A stretch of DNA of 64,000 nt from Epichloe hybrida (taxonomy: Eukaryota > Ascomycota > Sordariomycetes > Hypocreales > Clavicipitaceae). The stretch is from assembly GCA_019022495.1 (NCBI GenBank), contig JAFEKR010000002.1, positions 5,022,001 through 5,086,000 on the forward strand, in the 5' to 3' direction. This document shows, piece after piece, positions 22,031 through 34,365 of the stretch (the first letter of the stretch is position 1; every line of letters starts with the position of its first letter). Both the position numbers and the translations under genes were made by a program. A model generated the notes under the pieces. It was not told where the DNA came from. It saw only the letters and a list, made by a program, of their open reading frames with translations, and ran no database searches.

Positions 22031-24000
22031 AGATTCCTACGTAAATATATATAATAATTAAGGGAACCCCTATGCAAGGGTAAGCTATTAGCTTTAGCCT
22101 TATTAAAAAGATCCGTAAAGTCCGCTAATTCCCTTAGTAACGTAGCTATGTTAAAGCTATCTAGTTTTATTTTAGGCGCTATAATCTATAGCACTATTAT
22201 TATTTCTTTAAGGCTTATAGCTATAAACCTTATTATAATATCCCTTATCTTTTACGCCTATCACACCTTAGCCGCATATAAGGAACTAATAATCCCCTAT
22301 ACTAGGGCTTCCCCCCTATGCTTAGTGGCTTCTGAAACGTAAAGGCCCTTTGCTATACTAATTACTAGTTGCTGTTTTACTACATAAATTATAATATTAC
22401 AGTGCTTTAGCCATGGTACACTAAAGATAATATCCTAGGTAAGACCTAGGATAATATATAGGTACACTAATAACTCCCACCTATTAATATTAATACTAGC
22501 TTATACTATATAAGTAATAGAGGAGGACTTCTCTCTTTATTACCTCCCTCTTCTCTTTGTTTTCACTATAGTATACACCTACCTTTATTTTAGTAGTTAT
22601 ATAAGCTCTAGGCTAAGCTATCTTACTACTGATTTGCTAATAGCACTGTAGTAATTATAGCTATAATTAATCTGGATATTAATATAAAAACATATATTAA
22701 AGAGTACTAGGATTAAGAAAGGTAGTTAGTCTATATATTAATCTATATCTCTATCTATGTCTATAAACTAGCTATACTTATCTAAATCTATAGCTACTAG
22801 CTAGCCCCTCCACCCCTATACAAGACTCTGCTTAAGGGCTACTTGTTTTCTAAGGAGTTTATAGTAACCTCCTTATTTACGCTTTCTACGTCTGCCTTAT
22901 ATAAGTTAATCTAGACCTTAGGTTAGCAGGGCAGGAGGAAGGTGTATTCCTAGATATAATAGTCCTTAGATCTATAATATAGGTAGCACCCCTCTTAGCG
23001 GCGTTTAGTTAGTTCTGCCTAAGTTACCCACTTAGCCCTTAGCTAATTTGTGTTTCTTTTTAAGCCCTTATCCTTCTTATCTAACTTATTTTACTTACCC
23101 TATTAAGTTATTATAGCACGCACTCCTATTATAGGTGTATTACTATTATAGTCTGTTTATTAGGGGGCAGGTTAGCCTAGCTAGGGTTTGTATTAGTTCC
23201 GAAACTTCTTCTCTAAGGTATAAGATTTAATATTAACTATAATACTATAGTACTAAGCAACTATAATATAGTATTCTATTTAGCTTATCCCCTTGCTAAT
23301 AGATATTTCTCTTATATGCTTATTAAGTATGTGTTAAAGCTTAGCTAGCTTAATATCCTTAGTCTAATAAGTCCCCCTTACTAGGGAGAGTTTCTATTTA
23401 AAATAAATAAAAAACATAGTGAATGGCTCCCTTAGCCTTTATTCTATCTAGTTAAGTTCTATAAGGGCTATCTCCTATCTATAGGGATTTATATAAAGCG
23501 TCTCTAAGTAGGTTAGGAAAGCTATAGGGTTATAGTTATTTATATAGCCTATCTTAAAGAATAATGCAATCTAAGCCTAAACCTTAGGTAACAGGTTCTA
23601 GTAAATAAACACCTATTAGTCCTTGTTAGACCTAATAAAGTCCCTGTCCACCTCTAACTTATATTTTATTAGGAACTTCTAGGCAGCGAATATAGCCTTA
23701 TTACTATTATATAGGTTGCCTATAGGAATCGGTTTTTGGCGGATTTATAACATAAGGGATAGTAAGGCTAGCCCCTAAAGTGGAATATAATCCGGATTAA
23801 TTCCAGTAGGGTTTGTTAGGGCGTTTAGTGGGAAGTTCTATTATGCTGCTAATTCTAGGTTTATATATATGTGTTGTTATAAGCTCTTAATTGCCCTTGC
23901 CTGCTATGCTAGTATTAGTTAAAGCGTCTTAAACTAGGCATTCTAGGCTTCTAGTAGTACCACGGCTTCGGATAGGGGGGTGTGAGTCCCCTGGCTAGGT
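22031..24000 (-). pseudogene. GypC gag and protease region, poorly legible
   Basis: By position this is the 5' coding part of the element on the minus strand. I see long low-stop stretches but no certain knuckle or DTG protease motif, probably because RIP has removed them. A 65-codon plus-strand frame at 22148-22342 lies antisense to the protease-RT border and is not considered a gene. About 100 bases of leader separate this region from the 5' LTR at 24095. Confidence 0.5.
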
Positions 24001-24094
24001 TAGTTGTGAGGCTGAAGCGTGTCTATTAGGTCTATTATTATTTGCTTTATTTCTTTTAGTAGCCTTCTTTTTAGACTAAAGGAAGTCTCTTAAT

Positions 24095-24314
24095 TATTAT
24101 AGACTAGCCCCTAGGCGGCTGTAATAGGGCGTTGATATAGTATTAAGAGACTTAGGGAAGAGAAGGGAAAGGAGAAGAGGCTATCCCTAGTAATGCCCCT
24201 TATACCCCCTTAGCTCCTTATATAAGCCCCCCCTTTCCTTACCTTACCTAATCCTGCTTGCCCCCACCCTTCCTGCTGTACGGAAAATGCTTAGGCAAAG
24301 CCTAAGCCCTTACA
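24095..24314 (-). repeat. GypC 5' LTR (in the element's sense)
   Basis: 220 bp; on the plus strand tattatagactagcc to agcccttaca. The plus-strand left terminus has TG changed to TA. The right part keeps cccccacccttcctgctgtacgg, less RIPed than the other LTR. Confidence 0.95.
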
Positions 24315-24319
24315 ATATT

Positions 24320-25735
24320 AGAAGATTGCTATTCCTATGTAATATTCTAAGGGATTATGCCTAATACAGAAGCCGCAAAGTTCTCTATAGCAAGACACCC
24401 TTAATTTCTTACTTTGTAATATTAGATACCTATATTATAGCTTGATAAATTAATAGAGAAGAAGGTATTAGTTAGATTTAGCGTAGGAGACCTAATTATC
24501 GCGCTTAGATTAGCTAATGTGCCTACTCCCTTCGGAAACATTCTCTTTTAGGTTATCCCTATAAATACTTCATTTCTCTTATCCCTTAATAATATAGACT
24601 ATCTAAAGATTAACTTTAATATCTCTAAGAACACACTATAACAAGGAAATATTAAAGTCCCTATTATACATAAATAGGGCTACGTATAGATACTTCTTAC
24701 ATAGAAAGAAAAAGCAGTTGCTTAGAGCTACCTTATAGAAGGTAAGCTATAGCGATTATATCACCGCTTTAGGCATTTATTAATCTAATATTTACATGAG
24801 GTTCTCTGTAAATCAGGGTATAATATTAATATTAAAGCTATTAGGGAGCTAATAAGAATTTACTACTAATGCTAAATACATATAGATAGCCCTAATTACT
24901 TTAAGTTTACCCTTAAGGATAAGTATAGCTTTAATTACAAAGTAATAGTAAATATCTTTTACCTAGATAGCAACTACCTTACACTCCACGCTATAGATAT
25001 AGCTATAGCGTTTAATATAGCAAAATTCCTTAATAATATCTCTATAAAAACAACTTAGGAAGCCCTCTAAATATACTAAATTAATGCTTACCTAGGCCCC
25101 CTAGACTTTATTATTATAAACACTAGAACAAACTTCTATAGTAATAAATTCAGATAATTTATAGCTTTAATATTAATTTTAATTAAGGAAGTCCTTATTA
25201 AGGCATACTATAGCATAGGGAAGGTTAAAAGGTATTATAGGCCACTCTAAAGAGCCTATAATATAATTAGATATAAATGCCCTATAACACTAGAACCTAT
25301 TACCTTTTAAATAGTAATTAAGGCCTTAAATAATACTATAGGCCCTAATAGTCTTATCCTAACCCTCCTTATCTTTAGAGCTTACCTATACATAATAAAT
25401 AAGTCCTTACTATTACCTAATATTATATAGCATGTGATTATAGTATAGAAGGCTACTAAAGAGATTAAGAGACTCTACGCTATCTAGAAGGTTAATAAGG
25501 CCCTTACTAAATATAATAGCCTAGATACCTTAAAGACCCTTAGCCTACTACTTAGATTAAAGGTTAAGGTCTAGTAAGAAGGCAAGGGATAGGTAGGTCT
25601 ATATAAGCTACTAATGATTACTAGAGAAAGCTATACACTTAATATGCCTAGAGGCCTAAAGACCTTTAGGTTAATATCTATTAAGCCCTACTATAATAAT
25701 CCTAATACAGAGAAGATAACAGAGCCTAGTAAAGA
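24320..25735 (+). pseudogene. CopA-2 protease and integrase
   Basis: The frame resumes after GypC with ILEDCYSYVIF*GIMPNTEAAKFS (24320-24385). Copia proteases read GIMxDTGAxxxS here, so Asp is now Asn and Gly is now Glu. VPTPFGNILF and NTSFLLSLNNIDYL follow. VPIIHK*GYV*ILL leads into the integrase, whose core begins near 24900 (FKFTLKDKYSFNYK) and contains YLGPLDFIIINTRTNF, where the second catalytic Asp is also lost, and the KVKRYY block with Lys in place of Glu. All three catalytic acids are gone, more than in CopA-1 or CopA-3. The integrase ends with the tether region and the linker NPNTEKITEPSKEE before the RT. Confidence 0.88.
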
Positions 25736-26549
25736 GGAAGGAGAGAAAGGGTAAGAGGCCTATAATAAGAACACAGTGCTGCTAATAGTATTAAAGCAAG
25801 GACACGGAAGGCTATAGAAAAACCCTCCTATAATGCCTTAAGGTGCTAATACCTTCTTATTAGTAAAAGAATATAGTGACCTAGCTCTTGTAATTAAGCT
25901 ATGTAAGGAAGGAATTATTAAGACCCCTAGTGAACCTTTTAAGCTATTAATAAAAGCGGAAATTAACGCTTTAATTAAGTAAGGTATGTTTAAATTTATT
26001 ATGTTTAATAAGGAAGAACATAGTGGAATTTAAATCTTTAATTCCTAGATTATTAATAAGATTAAGGGCAAGATAATAAAACCTTACAAAAAGTCATGCC
26101 TTATGATCTAAGGGTGTGAGAATAAAGGGAAACAGGCTATTCTTATATAAGCCCTAATAATTTAACGCGCAAGCTAATATCTTATCCTTATAATAGCCCT
26201 ATTAGTAAGATTAAGGAAATTCCTTATCTAGCTAAGAGATATCTATTAGGCTTATATACAGGCCTATATATTGCTAGAGCGGCTAATCCTAGCGCGCTTA
26301 CTAATTCAGATATGGTATCTCTACCTGCCTAGTATAATCTTAAGGGTTATAAAACCCCTCTATAGGCTTGTAAAGGTAGGAACACACTAGTAGGTTATGT
26401 ATTATAAGCATTATAGAGAGAACCTCTAGATAGAAACCTCTATATACAATCCTTACTTACTTATAATTATAAAGGAAAGCCCTGACTTTGCTTACGTTAG
26501 AATGCAGACTAATAATACAATTGGCCTCTTAGACAAGAAGTTCTCTAAG
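25736..26549 (+). pseudogene. CopA-2 reverse transcriptase, N-terminal part
   Basis: Blocks match CopA-3: EPFKLLIKAEINALIK near 25930, then KFIMFNKEEHS, RLRKFLI*LRDIY*AYI near 26205-26260, and PLYRL-type and WVMYYKHY*EN blocks near 26360-26420. The last codons, SLLDKKFSK, lead to 26549, where GypD is inserted (duplication ctaag, 26545-26549). The frame continues at 34366. Confidence 0.88.
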
Positions 26550-26816
26550 TGTTAGGAGCACGGAGGCTAAGGGGCCATGGACGGGATAGTCATATGTTAA
26601 AGCCCTTAGATAAGCCTTAGGTTCCGCGGATAACTAAGTAGCTACAAGATAGCCATGTGCATGTAGTAAGGTATTTAGATAAGGACTACTTATAAGAGAT
26701 GTAGGAGGTTAGAGTTTGAGACCTTTATATACCTACCCCTAAGTAGTAGCTCTCTAGCTATAACTAAGAACCTTAGCCTTTACTTTATTTATATCTCCCT
26801 AAATATAGTTATAATA
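26550..26816 (+). repeat. GypD 5' LTR
   Basis: 267 bp. It starts tgttaggagcacgg and ends agttataata, where the other LTR has agtcatgaca, so its terminal CA is lost by transition. The 5' third keeps CpA sites while the 3' third is RIPed. Confidence 0.95.
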
Positions 26817-26819
26817 AGT

Positions 26820-28440
26820 TAAACTCTTAAACCCTTTAGGGAAAACGGACTATTAGCTAGATTTAAATATAAAGGAGCTATAGAATATCTACCTAAAACA
26901 CACTTATATTACCTAGTAAGGAAGCCCTAACTTTATAGCGCCTAGGTAGTAACTAGAATACCTTAACTATAGAACATAAGAGGGTATAGTAGATATTACC
27001 TAACTAACATAGTAATACTAAATCTAGTAATAATAATAATCTAGATAAGCTATAAAGGTAATATAAGGTTATATAAGCTAAGCTATAAAATGCTTATATA
27101 AGAAAGGAGATCTTAGATATAGAAGTGTAGCTTAAGGAAATAAAAGCGGACTTATAATTAGCTAGTTTAGGTAGAGAACCTATAATTACCCCTTAGATAA
27201 ATGCATAGAGAATTCCTTTATTCCTAGATTTCCTACCTAATACTAAGTTTATAGTAAATATATACCTATAAAGCTTTGTTAAGATATAGTATAAGGTGCC
27301 TATGTATAAAGGTAACACTTATAAGAATTTATAAGCGTACCTAGTAGATTTAAATGTGCTATTTAAGCTAGACTTAAGAACCTTTTAGGATAATAAAATA
27401 AAGGTAGTATATGCTAGTAGCTGCTTAGCTAATAATATAAAGTAATAGTAGATGCGTTATGCAATAGTAAATAGGTTAGTTAACTACTTAGCTTATACCT
27501 AGGATAGATTTATATCCTAGCTAAACACTAGAGTAATAGATAAAGATATATAGTGCTTAAAAGCCACTAGGATACTGCTAAATCTTAGGTAGAAAAGCGA
27601 TTAGTCTTTTTAATCTTTTCTAAGACTTTAGATAAAGGTAAAAGTGGAATTACCTAACTAAATCCCCACGCGCTTAAGAATAGTAATATTTCTAAATAGC
27701 TTAAATAATACTATAAGGAAGTATATAGTTAGCTAAGAGTTCCTAATATCTTAGAGTTACCTATAGGGTTAAGGAAAAAAGGCTAAAGTTATAATAATAT
27801 TTATATTAAGTAATTATAATAGAAACCGTAATAAGGAGGGCAGGAGTAATAAGAGATAACGCTTTAGCTCCCTTGTAAATAACTTGTAGCGAAGCTTGTA
27901 GTGACCTAGCATAGGCTAGAGACTATTTAAGTGCTATAAATATAGTAGCCCTAGATATAGTTTAAATAGATATAATATAGTAAACTACTTAATTTATAAA
28001 AGTAATAAGTATACTACTAAGAAGTATAAGAATAGTAGTAATAAAACCTTAGACCTAAACAAGATTCTAATTAGTTTAGCTTAGGCCTAGGATAACGGTC
28101 TTACTACGGAAAAACCTATAAATAAGAGAATAAGAATGCAAGTGTTCTTATAGCAAGATAACTGCTAGTTAGTAGTGCTAGCGCTATTCAATACGGGCGC
28201 GGAATATTTGATAATCCACCCTAAATTATTATTAAAATAGGATTAGAAAAACGTAAAATAAACAGAGATAACACTAGAAAGCGTAAGCAAGGATAAGATC
28301 CTGCACTAGGGAATCCTATGTAAACTAGTTAAGGTAAAAGATAGTATAGGCTATATAAAGGTTTACTAAGTTAGTTACTATGTTACTAATATAGGAGAGG
28401 GAATGCTCCTAGGGATAAACTAGACCCTAGAATACAAACC
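26820..28440 (+). pseudogene. GypD gag and protease
   Basis: Gag occupies about 26980-27980. A degraded nucleocapsid knuckle reads RLFKCYKYSSPRYSLNRYN at 27922-27978; the ancestral pattern C-x2-C-x4-H-x4-C is evident, with one Cys left and the other positions now Tyr. The protease follows at about 28150-28420: ALFNTGAEYLIIHP has NTG in place of the catalytic DTG, and GEGMLLGIN*TL corresponds to the conserved ILGIDWL block. In relatives the aspartic protease matures the Gag-Pol polyprotein. No start codon can be fixed. The first 160 bases after the LTR are leader. Confidence 0.82.
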
Positions 28441-28559
28441 TATAGTAATAGACTAGAAGTAAGGTTTCTAGAGGTTTCTAATAACCTAGGATTGCATTAC
28501 TTTCGCTATAGGTAAGTGATAACTTCGTAAGGTAGTAAAGTAGTCTTTTATTACGCTAT

Positions 28560-31500
28560 TACTAGCGTTGCTAAAGATTAAGGTAGTTAACCTAGAGGTA
28601 ATAGAAGAAGATACTAATAAAAATTTACTAATAGGTAATATAATAAGTAATAACCTAAGTCATAGCGTAGTTATAGTAACGGTAGTAAAATATGCCTATG
28701 CGTTAAAGAAGAAAAAACTAAGAAGTGTGATAGCGCTCTAGGTAGTGTTTCGCGAAGAATTAGTAGCGCTTATATAAGAGACGGATAGTAATACACCCCT
28801 ATAGTAAATTCTAGAAGAGTACGTGGAATTCATAGATATGTTTTTAAAGGAGCTAGCTAGTAAGCTCCTAGAATTAGGTGGTTACACTTATGTGATTAAA
28901 TTAGAAGAGGGAAAATAACTACCCTAGGGACTTATATATAACCTAGCTAAAAAAGAGCTAGAAGTGCTTAGGGAGTACCTAGCAAGTGCGTAGGAGAAAG
29001 GGTAAATTAGAAGATTAATAAGCCTAGCAGGAGCCCTAATTTTATTCGTTCCGAAAAAATCAGGGAAATTAAGGCTTTATATGAATTACAGGGGCCTTAA
29101 TAGGATTACTATTAAAAATAAGGCCCCTTTACCACTAATCTCTGAAATCCTTAATCGATTAGTAAGTGCAAAGATTTTCACATTACTAGATCTTTAAGAG
29201 GCATACTACTAGCTACATATCTATAAGGGTAATAAGTGGAAGATAGCATTCCGTTACTACTATAAGCACTTTGAATATCTTGTAATGCCATTCGGGTTAG
29301 TAAATGCGCTAGCTACTTTTTAGGAATATATTAACAATGCTCTCAAGGGGCTTGTGGATAAATTTTGCATTATTTACCTTAACAACACCTTAATATATAG
29401 TAGTGACCCTATAAGACATACGGAGCATATTAAAAGAGTGCTAGGGTGACTTCAGGATGCTAACCTCTATATTAACCTTAAAAAGTACTAATTTTTAGTT
29501 ATAAAGGCAAAGTTCCTAGGTTTTATTATATCTAAGAAGGGCGTTAAGATAGAACTATTGTAGGTTAAAGCTATTATAACCTAGCTAATACCTAGTAGCG
29601 TGTTTAATATTTAATTATTCCTTAGGTTTATAGGGTTTTACTAATGCTTTATAAAATAGTATAGTAAGGTAGTAGTTTTACTAATAAACTATCTAAAGGG
29701 TATTTAACTAGTGAAGTTTAAGCTAGAGCCTAGTAAACTTATAGTGTTTAAAGAACTCTAAAAGAAGTTCTAGGAGGCACTAATCTTAGTACACTTTAAC
29801 TTACTTTATCCGCTAAGAGTAAAGATAGATATATCTAGTTACGTAATTAGAGCTATACTTATAATATTAGTGCTAGGTAACTAGCACCTAGTGGTGTATT
29901 TTTTAAGGAAGTTAACTAATATTAAACTTTATTACTTAACCCTAGACGCTAAGTTATTAGTAATCTAAGAGGTGTTTTAAGCCTAGAGACATTACCTTGC
30001 GTATTTAACTTATTAGATTATAGTTATTACAGACTATTTAAATTATAAGTACCTAGCTATAAAGCTAAAGCTATTTAGCAGGTAGGTAATAGTATTAGAT
30101 AAGCTTTGTCTGTTTAATTTTAGGATTAAATATTATGCAGGTAAGCTAAACCCTACTAATACCCTGTTAAGAAGAGTAAATTATATTAGTAAGGAGCGTA
30201 GGGCAAAGGCTATATCCTTATAGCTACCTAACTTCTTAGCTAAGTTTTTAAATACTAAGTAGTAAGGGCGCTATATATATAATAGTGTAGTTATAGGCCT
30301 TAAGGTTATATTACTTAGTATAGTTAATGGTTTATTATAAGAACGCTATAAGGGCTATTTAAGCCTCTAGGGTTTTAAGAAGATATAACTTTATTATATT
30401 ATTAAGGAACCTAATAGTCCTATAAAGCCTGTAAGTAATACGCTAACTAGGTCTGCTTATTATAAGTAGTAAGGTTGCGCCTTATCTGTGTTTTCTAATG
30501 TTTCCGTAAGTCTAGCAAGCTTACAGGTTAGGAGTCTAGCTAGGTTAGTAGTTAGTAAGTAGCGTAGGCACCCCCTTAAAACGCTGCTTAGCTATAATTT
30601 ATCTATAAGTCTAAAAGCACACTATAAGCTAGCTACTTATAGTAGTGTTATAGTAAGAATATAGGTAGTCTAGCAAATCTCTTCTAAGTTCACACATAAC
30701 GCATATCCTATATATATAAAATTAGAGACTCTAATTTAAGTTATATTATTTTAAGCATAGCAAGGTAATAACTTTACTATAGGTTATAGGAAGCTGCTTA
30801 AGAGTGGTAACCTTAAAGCATTATAAATATAGTCTGTTAGGCCCTCTAAGCTATTAATGTTTTAAAATAGAGTTTTTATTTTAGTAAGTATAAGAAAGGA
30901 AATTTTACTACTTACTTATAATAACCTAGTAGTAAGCTACTAGGGAGTTAGTAGGACCCTCTATTAGATTATAAGTTAGTATTACTAGCTAATAATAAAG
31001 AAAGACACTAAGTTATATATATAAACTTATGTAAGCTATTAGACTTTAAAGCTAAGGCACCATAAACCTTATGGTAAGCTAGCTATGCTACTAGTGCTTG
31101 ATTAGCCTTTTTAAGAATTATTAATGGATTTTATTATAGGGCTACTACTTATAAAAGACGTAAATTAGACTTATAATATAATCTTAGTTATTGTAGACTG
31201 TTTTATAAAATATAGTATTTATATCCCTATTTTAACGTAAATAACTAGTAATAGGTTAGCTACTATATTCCTAGAGTATATTTTTAGGGATTATAGCGCC
31301 CTAGAAGGCATTATTATAGACCGCAGTTTGACTTTCACTAGCGGGTTTTAAATGACCTTCTGCTATCTTATTATAACTAAGTGGTGACTAAGTACTACGT
31401 TTTACCTGTAAATAGATAGTTAAATAGAACATTTAAACTAAGTTTTAGAGTATTATTTAAGAGCCTTTACTTGCTTTAATTAGACTAATTAGGCTGATAA

Positions 31501-32165
31501 CTTATTAATAGTATAGTTTGTGTATAACACAAGCGTCTATTTAACTTATAACTACACCCTAGCTAAGGCGCTATAAGGCTATAACCCTAGGGGACTATAG
31601 TAAGTAGTTATAGATATCCCTATAGTAAATAACTAGGTAGAGACTTGTGCTACCACGCTAAGAGATAGACACGTAGTAATTAAGTAGCTTCTAAGTAACT
31701 TATAGGCCTAGTATATAAAACACTATAATAAGAAGCAGACCCTAATAAAGTTCAGAGTAGGTAACTATATTTTATTATCTATAAAGAATATTAACTTATA
31801 GTAACCTAGTAGGAAGCTAAGTATAAAGTACCTAGGCCCTTATAAAATTAAAAAGGCAATTAGGACTTATGGTTTAGTATACTAACTAAAGCTACCACCT
31901 AGTATATAACTATATAATGTTTTTAATATTACTAATCTTAAACTATTTATAGGGGATTTAACTAATATAGAAGATGTGTCCTTACTATAAGAGAATATTG
32001 CGGATAATAAGCAGGAGTTTAAAGTTAAAAGAATTATATTGTATTATTACAATAAGAGACGTTGGAAATACCTAGTTAAATGGAAGGGCTATGATGCTTT
32101 AGAGAACTCTTAGGTAAAGAAAAGAGATTTTATTATAATAGATATTATTAAGGATTATAAGCGGT
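28560..32165 (+). pseudogene. GypD pol: RT, RNase H, integrase, chromodomain
   Basis: RT at about 28930-29650: [54 protein letters not shown], then FCIIYLNNTLIYSSD at 29373-29415 (Asp to Asn twice). RNase H at about 29690-30110 with VKIDISSYVIRA. The integrase zinc region lies near 30960-31070 and the core at 31190-31450: VIVDCFIKY, IIIDRSLTFTSGF and the S*IEHLN*VLEYYL block, all three acids retained. The chromodomain at about 32025-32150 reads WKYLVKWKGYDALENS followed by a stop at the expected Trp. In well-studied chromoviruses this domain reads H3K9 methylation. Family length is normal; frames are broken by TAA/TAG only. Confidence 0.93.
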
Positions 32166-34093
32166 AACTAAGCGGCTAGTTCGTAGACATAGAGCTATAT
32201 TTAGTAGAGTTTAGATAGTAGTAGTAATATAAAAAAAAATCTAGATAAATTCTTAGAAACCTAACTCGTAGCTACTTCGCACTAATTATTCTATTAATAC
32301 GTTACCTACCTAGCCCCTAGTATTCTTACCTATGCTAATAAGGGTAGAGGATTTGTCCTTGTTATTAGAGGAATCCCTCTCCCTATATATGTATGTATAA
32401 AGCTTGCTAGGAAGGTCTAGCGGCCTAACATAAGTAGGAAGTGCGGATGTGTTAGTAGTAAGCTACTAGTGAGTTAGTAAAGCTATAAACTAGAGCGTGA
32501 AAATACGTATAAATAGAAGGTTTTGCGTAATAAAACGCAAGCTATTAGAAATATTAATCTAGACTTCTAGATTAATAGTATTATTAAGTAGTAATATAGT
32601 AACTCATTTATTAGCGTTAGCCTTATGTATAACTTCTACTATAAGTTATGCCTGCCTTGCCTAACTATGCTTATTAGTATTTTTAGTGGTTAGGAGCGTA
32701 TTATAAAGTTTGCGTTTTACGTGCATTAGATACTAGTAGTATATTAGTAGTAACTAAGTTATAGAAATAAGAGATATGTATGTTATTAAGAAAGTATAGA
32801 TTATCTTTAGGATTACTATAAGTATTAATATACTTAAAGAGCGTATAGTATAACTAGGTAAACTAAGTAAGATACTAGTAGTATATTAGTATATATATTA
32901 GTAGTAAGAAAGGGAGGATAAACCCTAGCGTAGTCCTTATTATTATATGTATAATAGGCGTATTTTGTTAAGTTATTTACGTAAGTTAGGAGTAATATAT
33001 AGTAAGATAGTAGTGAAGTTATACTTAGAGAATTAGTATATTAGGTTAGGATAGATTTGCCCTTAATAATATATTATAGCTTTGCGCTATTACTATCTTT
33101 AGGTATAATAGCCTATATTATAACCTACTATATATAATAAATATAAGGAATCTTTATTTTACTAGCACTACTAGCTATAAGTTAGTAGGGTAGGTGCTAG
33201 GGGGTAGAGATATTATACTTATATTAAGATTTTTAAAGCTATATACTTCTTACTAGGGGACTTTAAAGGAGATATTAAGGAATTCTTTTTACTAGAGAGA
33301 GGTAATAGTAGTAAAGTAGTAGCTTATATTAAAGATATTATTAACTACTAGTAAGTTAGTAATAATATACTATAAGAAACTTATAAGTAAAAGATAAGTA
33401 ACTAACCTTTTAGTGTTTAAGAGAATTTAGGTATTTTTAATAAGGGTAAATATAAATAATAAAGTAATACTATAGGATATTAGTAACTACTATAAGAGAA
33501 GCTATAAAGCTACTAGCTTATAGGTAAGGGTAACTTATAATACTAAGGGAGGATATAGAGGGAAGAAAAGTGTATAGAAGTAGGGGAAAGTAAGCCTCTT
33601 TTATATTAGCCCTAGACCCCTAAGTGATTTACACACTATATGCAGCTAATCTAGGAATTATAATATTTATAGTTATAGCTACTACTAGCAGATACGCACG
33701 CTAGCTATAAACTCCTAGTAAGATTAATACGACATCCCTAACATTAGATAAGAAGTTATTTGTTTTAAATAGCGTGTGTTACCCTGTCCATTTAACCTAA
33801 TTATAAAATTCAATATAGGTAGCCCGTTTACTTAGTGCTAATAACTTACTAGATAGAGGTATACACATTAGAGGTAATAAAGCAGCAAGTATGTAGCTAT
33901 TTATAATCTAAAGGTTATAAGAAGGATTACCTAGGACCCCGTAACGTCTGTCTTATTATTTAAAGCGGATATAATGCTACGCACTAATAGTATAGCTAGT
34001 AATATAGGCATTACTATAGGTTATGCGTAGTATACACACACTAGCTAAGCAGCTCTTTTTAATTAAGGATAATTATATATTAGGGGGGTAGCA
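32166..34093 (+). other. GypD 3' region, unassigned
   Basis: 1.9 kb between chromodomain and 3' LTR. It is less RIPed than pol in patches (ccttgttattagaggaatccctctcc near 32355-32380). Around 33224-33350 the plus strand reads a stretch with few stops (FKAIYFLLGDFKGDIKEFF) that does not match any domain I know. An accessory ORF, a relic of another insertion and a long UTR are all possible. I see no terminal repeats or duplications inside it. Confidence 0.55.
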
Positions 34094-34360
34094 TATTAGG
34101 AGCATAGAGGCTAAGGGGCTATGGATAGGATAGTTATATATTAGAGCCCTTAGATAAGCCTTAGGTTTTATAAATAACTAAGTAGCTATAAGATAGCTAC
34201 GTGTATGTAGTAGGGTATTTAGATAAGGACTGCCTATAAGAGATATAGGAGGTTAGAGTTTGAGACCTTTATGCACCTACCCCTAAGTAGTAGCTCTCTA
34301 GCTACAACTAAGAACCTTAGCCTTCACTCCGTTTATATCTCCCTGAACACAGTCATGACA
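34094..34360 (+). repeat. GypD 3' LTR
   Basis: 267 bp, starting tattaggagcatag and ending agtcatgaca. The start is RIPed (TG to TA), while the 3' end is well preserved (cttcactccgtttatatctcc), the mirror image of the damage in the 5' LTR. Confidence 0.95.
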
Positions 34361-34365
34361 CTAAG

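Larger units (their letters stand above)
17088..24314 (-). mobile_element. GypC: Ty3/Gypsy chromovirus, minus strand, nested in CopA-2
   Basis: A 7227-bp element with LTRs at 17088-17306 and 24095-24314 and the 5-bp duplication atatt (17083-17087, 24315-24319), inserted at the gag/protease border of CopA-2. All pol landmarks read on the minus strand: RT with YLNNILVYS near 21565-21535, integrase near 20150-19700, chromodomain near 19230-19114. In sense, the LTR therefore runs from tgtaagggct to ccataaca. A long 1.8-kb region lies between chromodomain and 3' LTR. RIP is heavy in the body and light in parts of both LTRs. Confidence 0.94.
26550..34360 (+). mobile_element. GypD: Ty3/Gypsy chromovirus nested in CopA-2 RT
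   Basis: A 7811-bp element with 267-bp LTRs (26550-26816, 34094-34360) and the duplication ctaag (26545-26549, 34361-34365). The order on the plus strand is gag with knuckle, DTG-type protease, RT, RNase H, integrase and chromodomain, the usual chromovirus order. Pol is less damaged than in its neighbours, and integrase keeps all three catalytic acids. A 1.9-kb region between chromodomain and 3' LTR is unassigned. The G-rich polypurine tract aggggggtagca lies directly before the 3' LTR. Confidence 0.95.

Noticed and set aside
22148..22342. 64-codon plus-strand frame in GypC
   Set aside because: It is antisense to the protease-RT border of GypC pol, which reads clearly on the minus strand; no domain or start context supports it.
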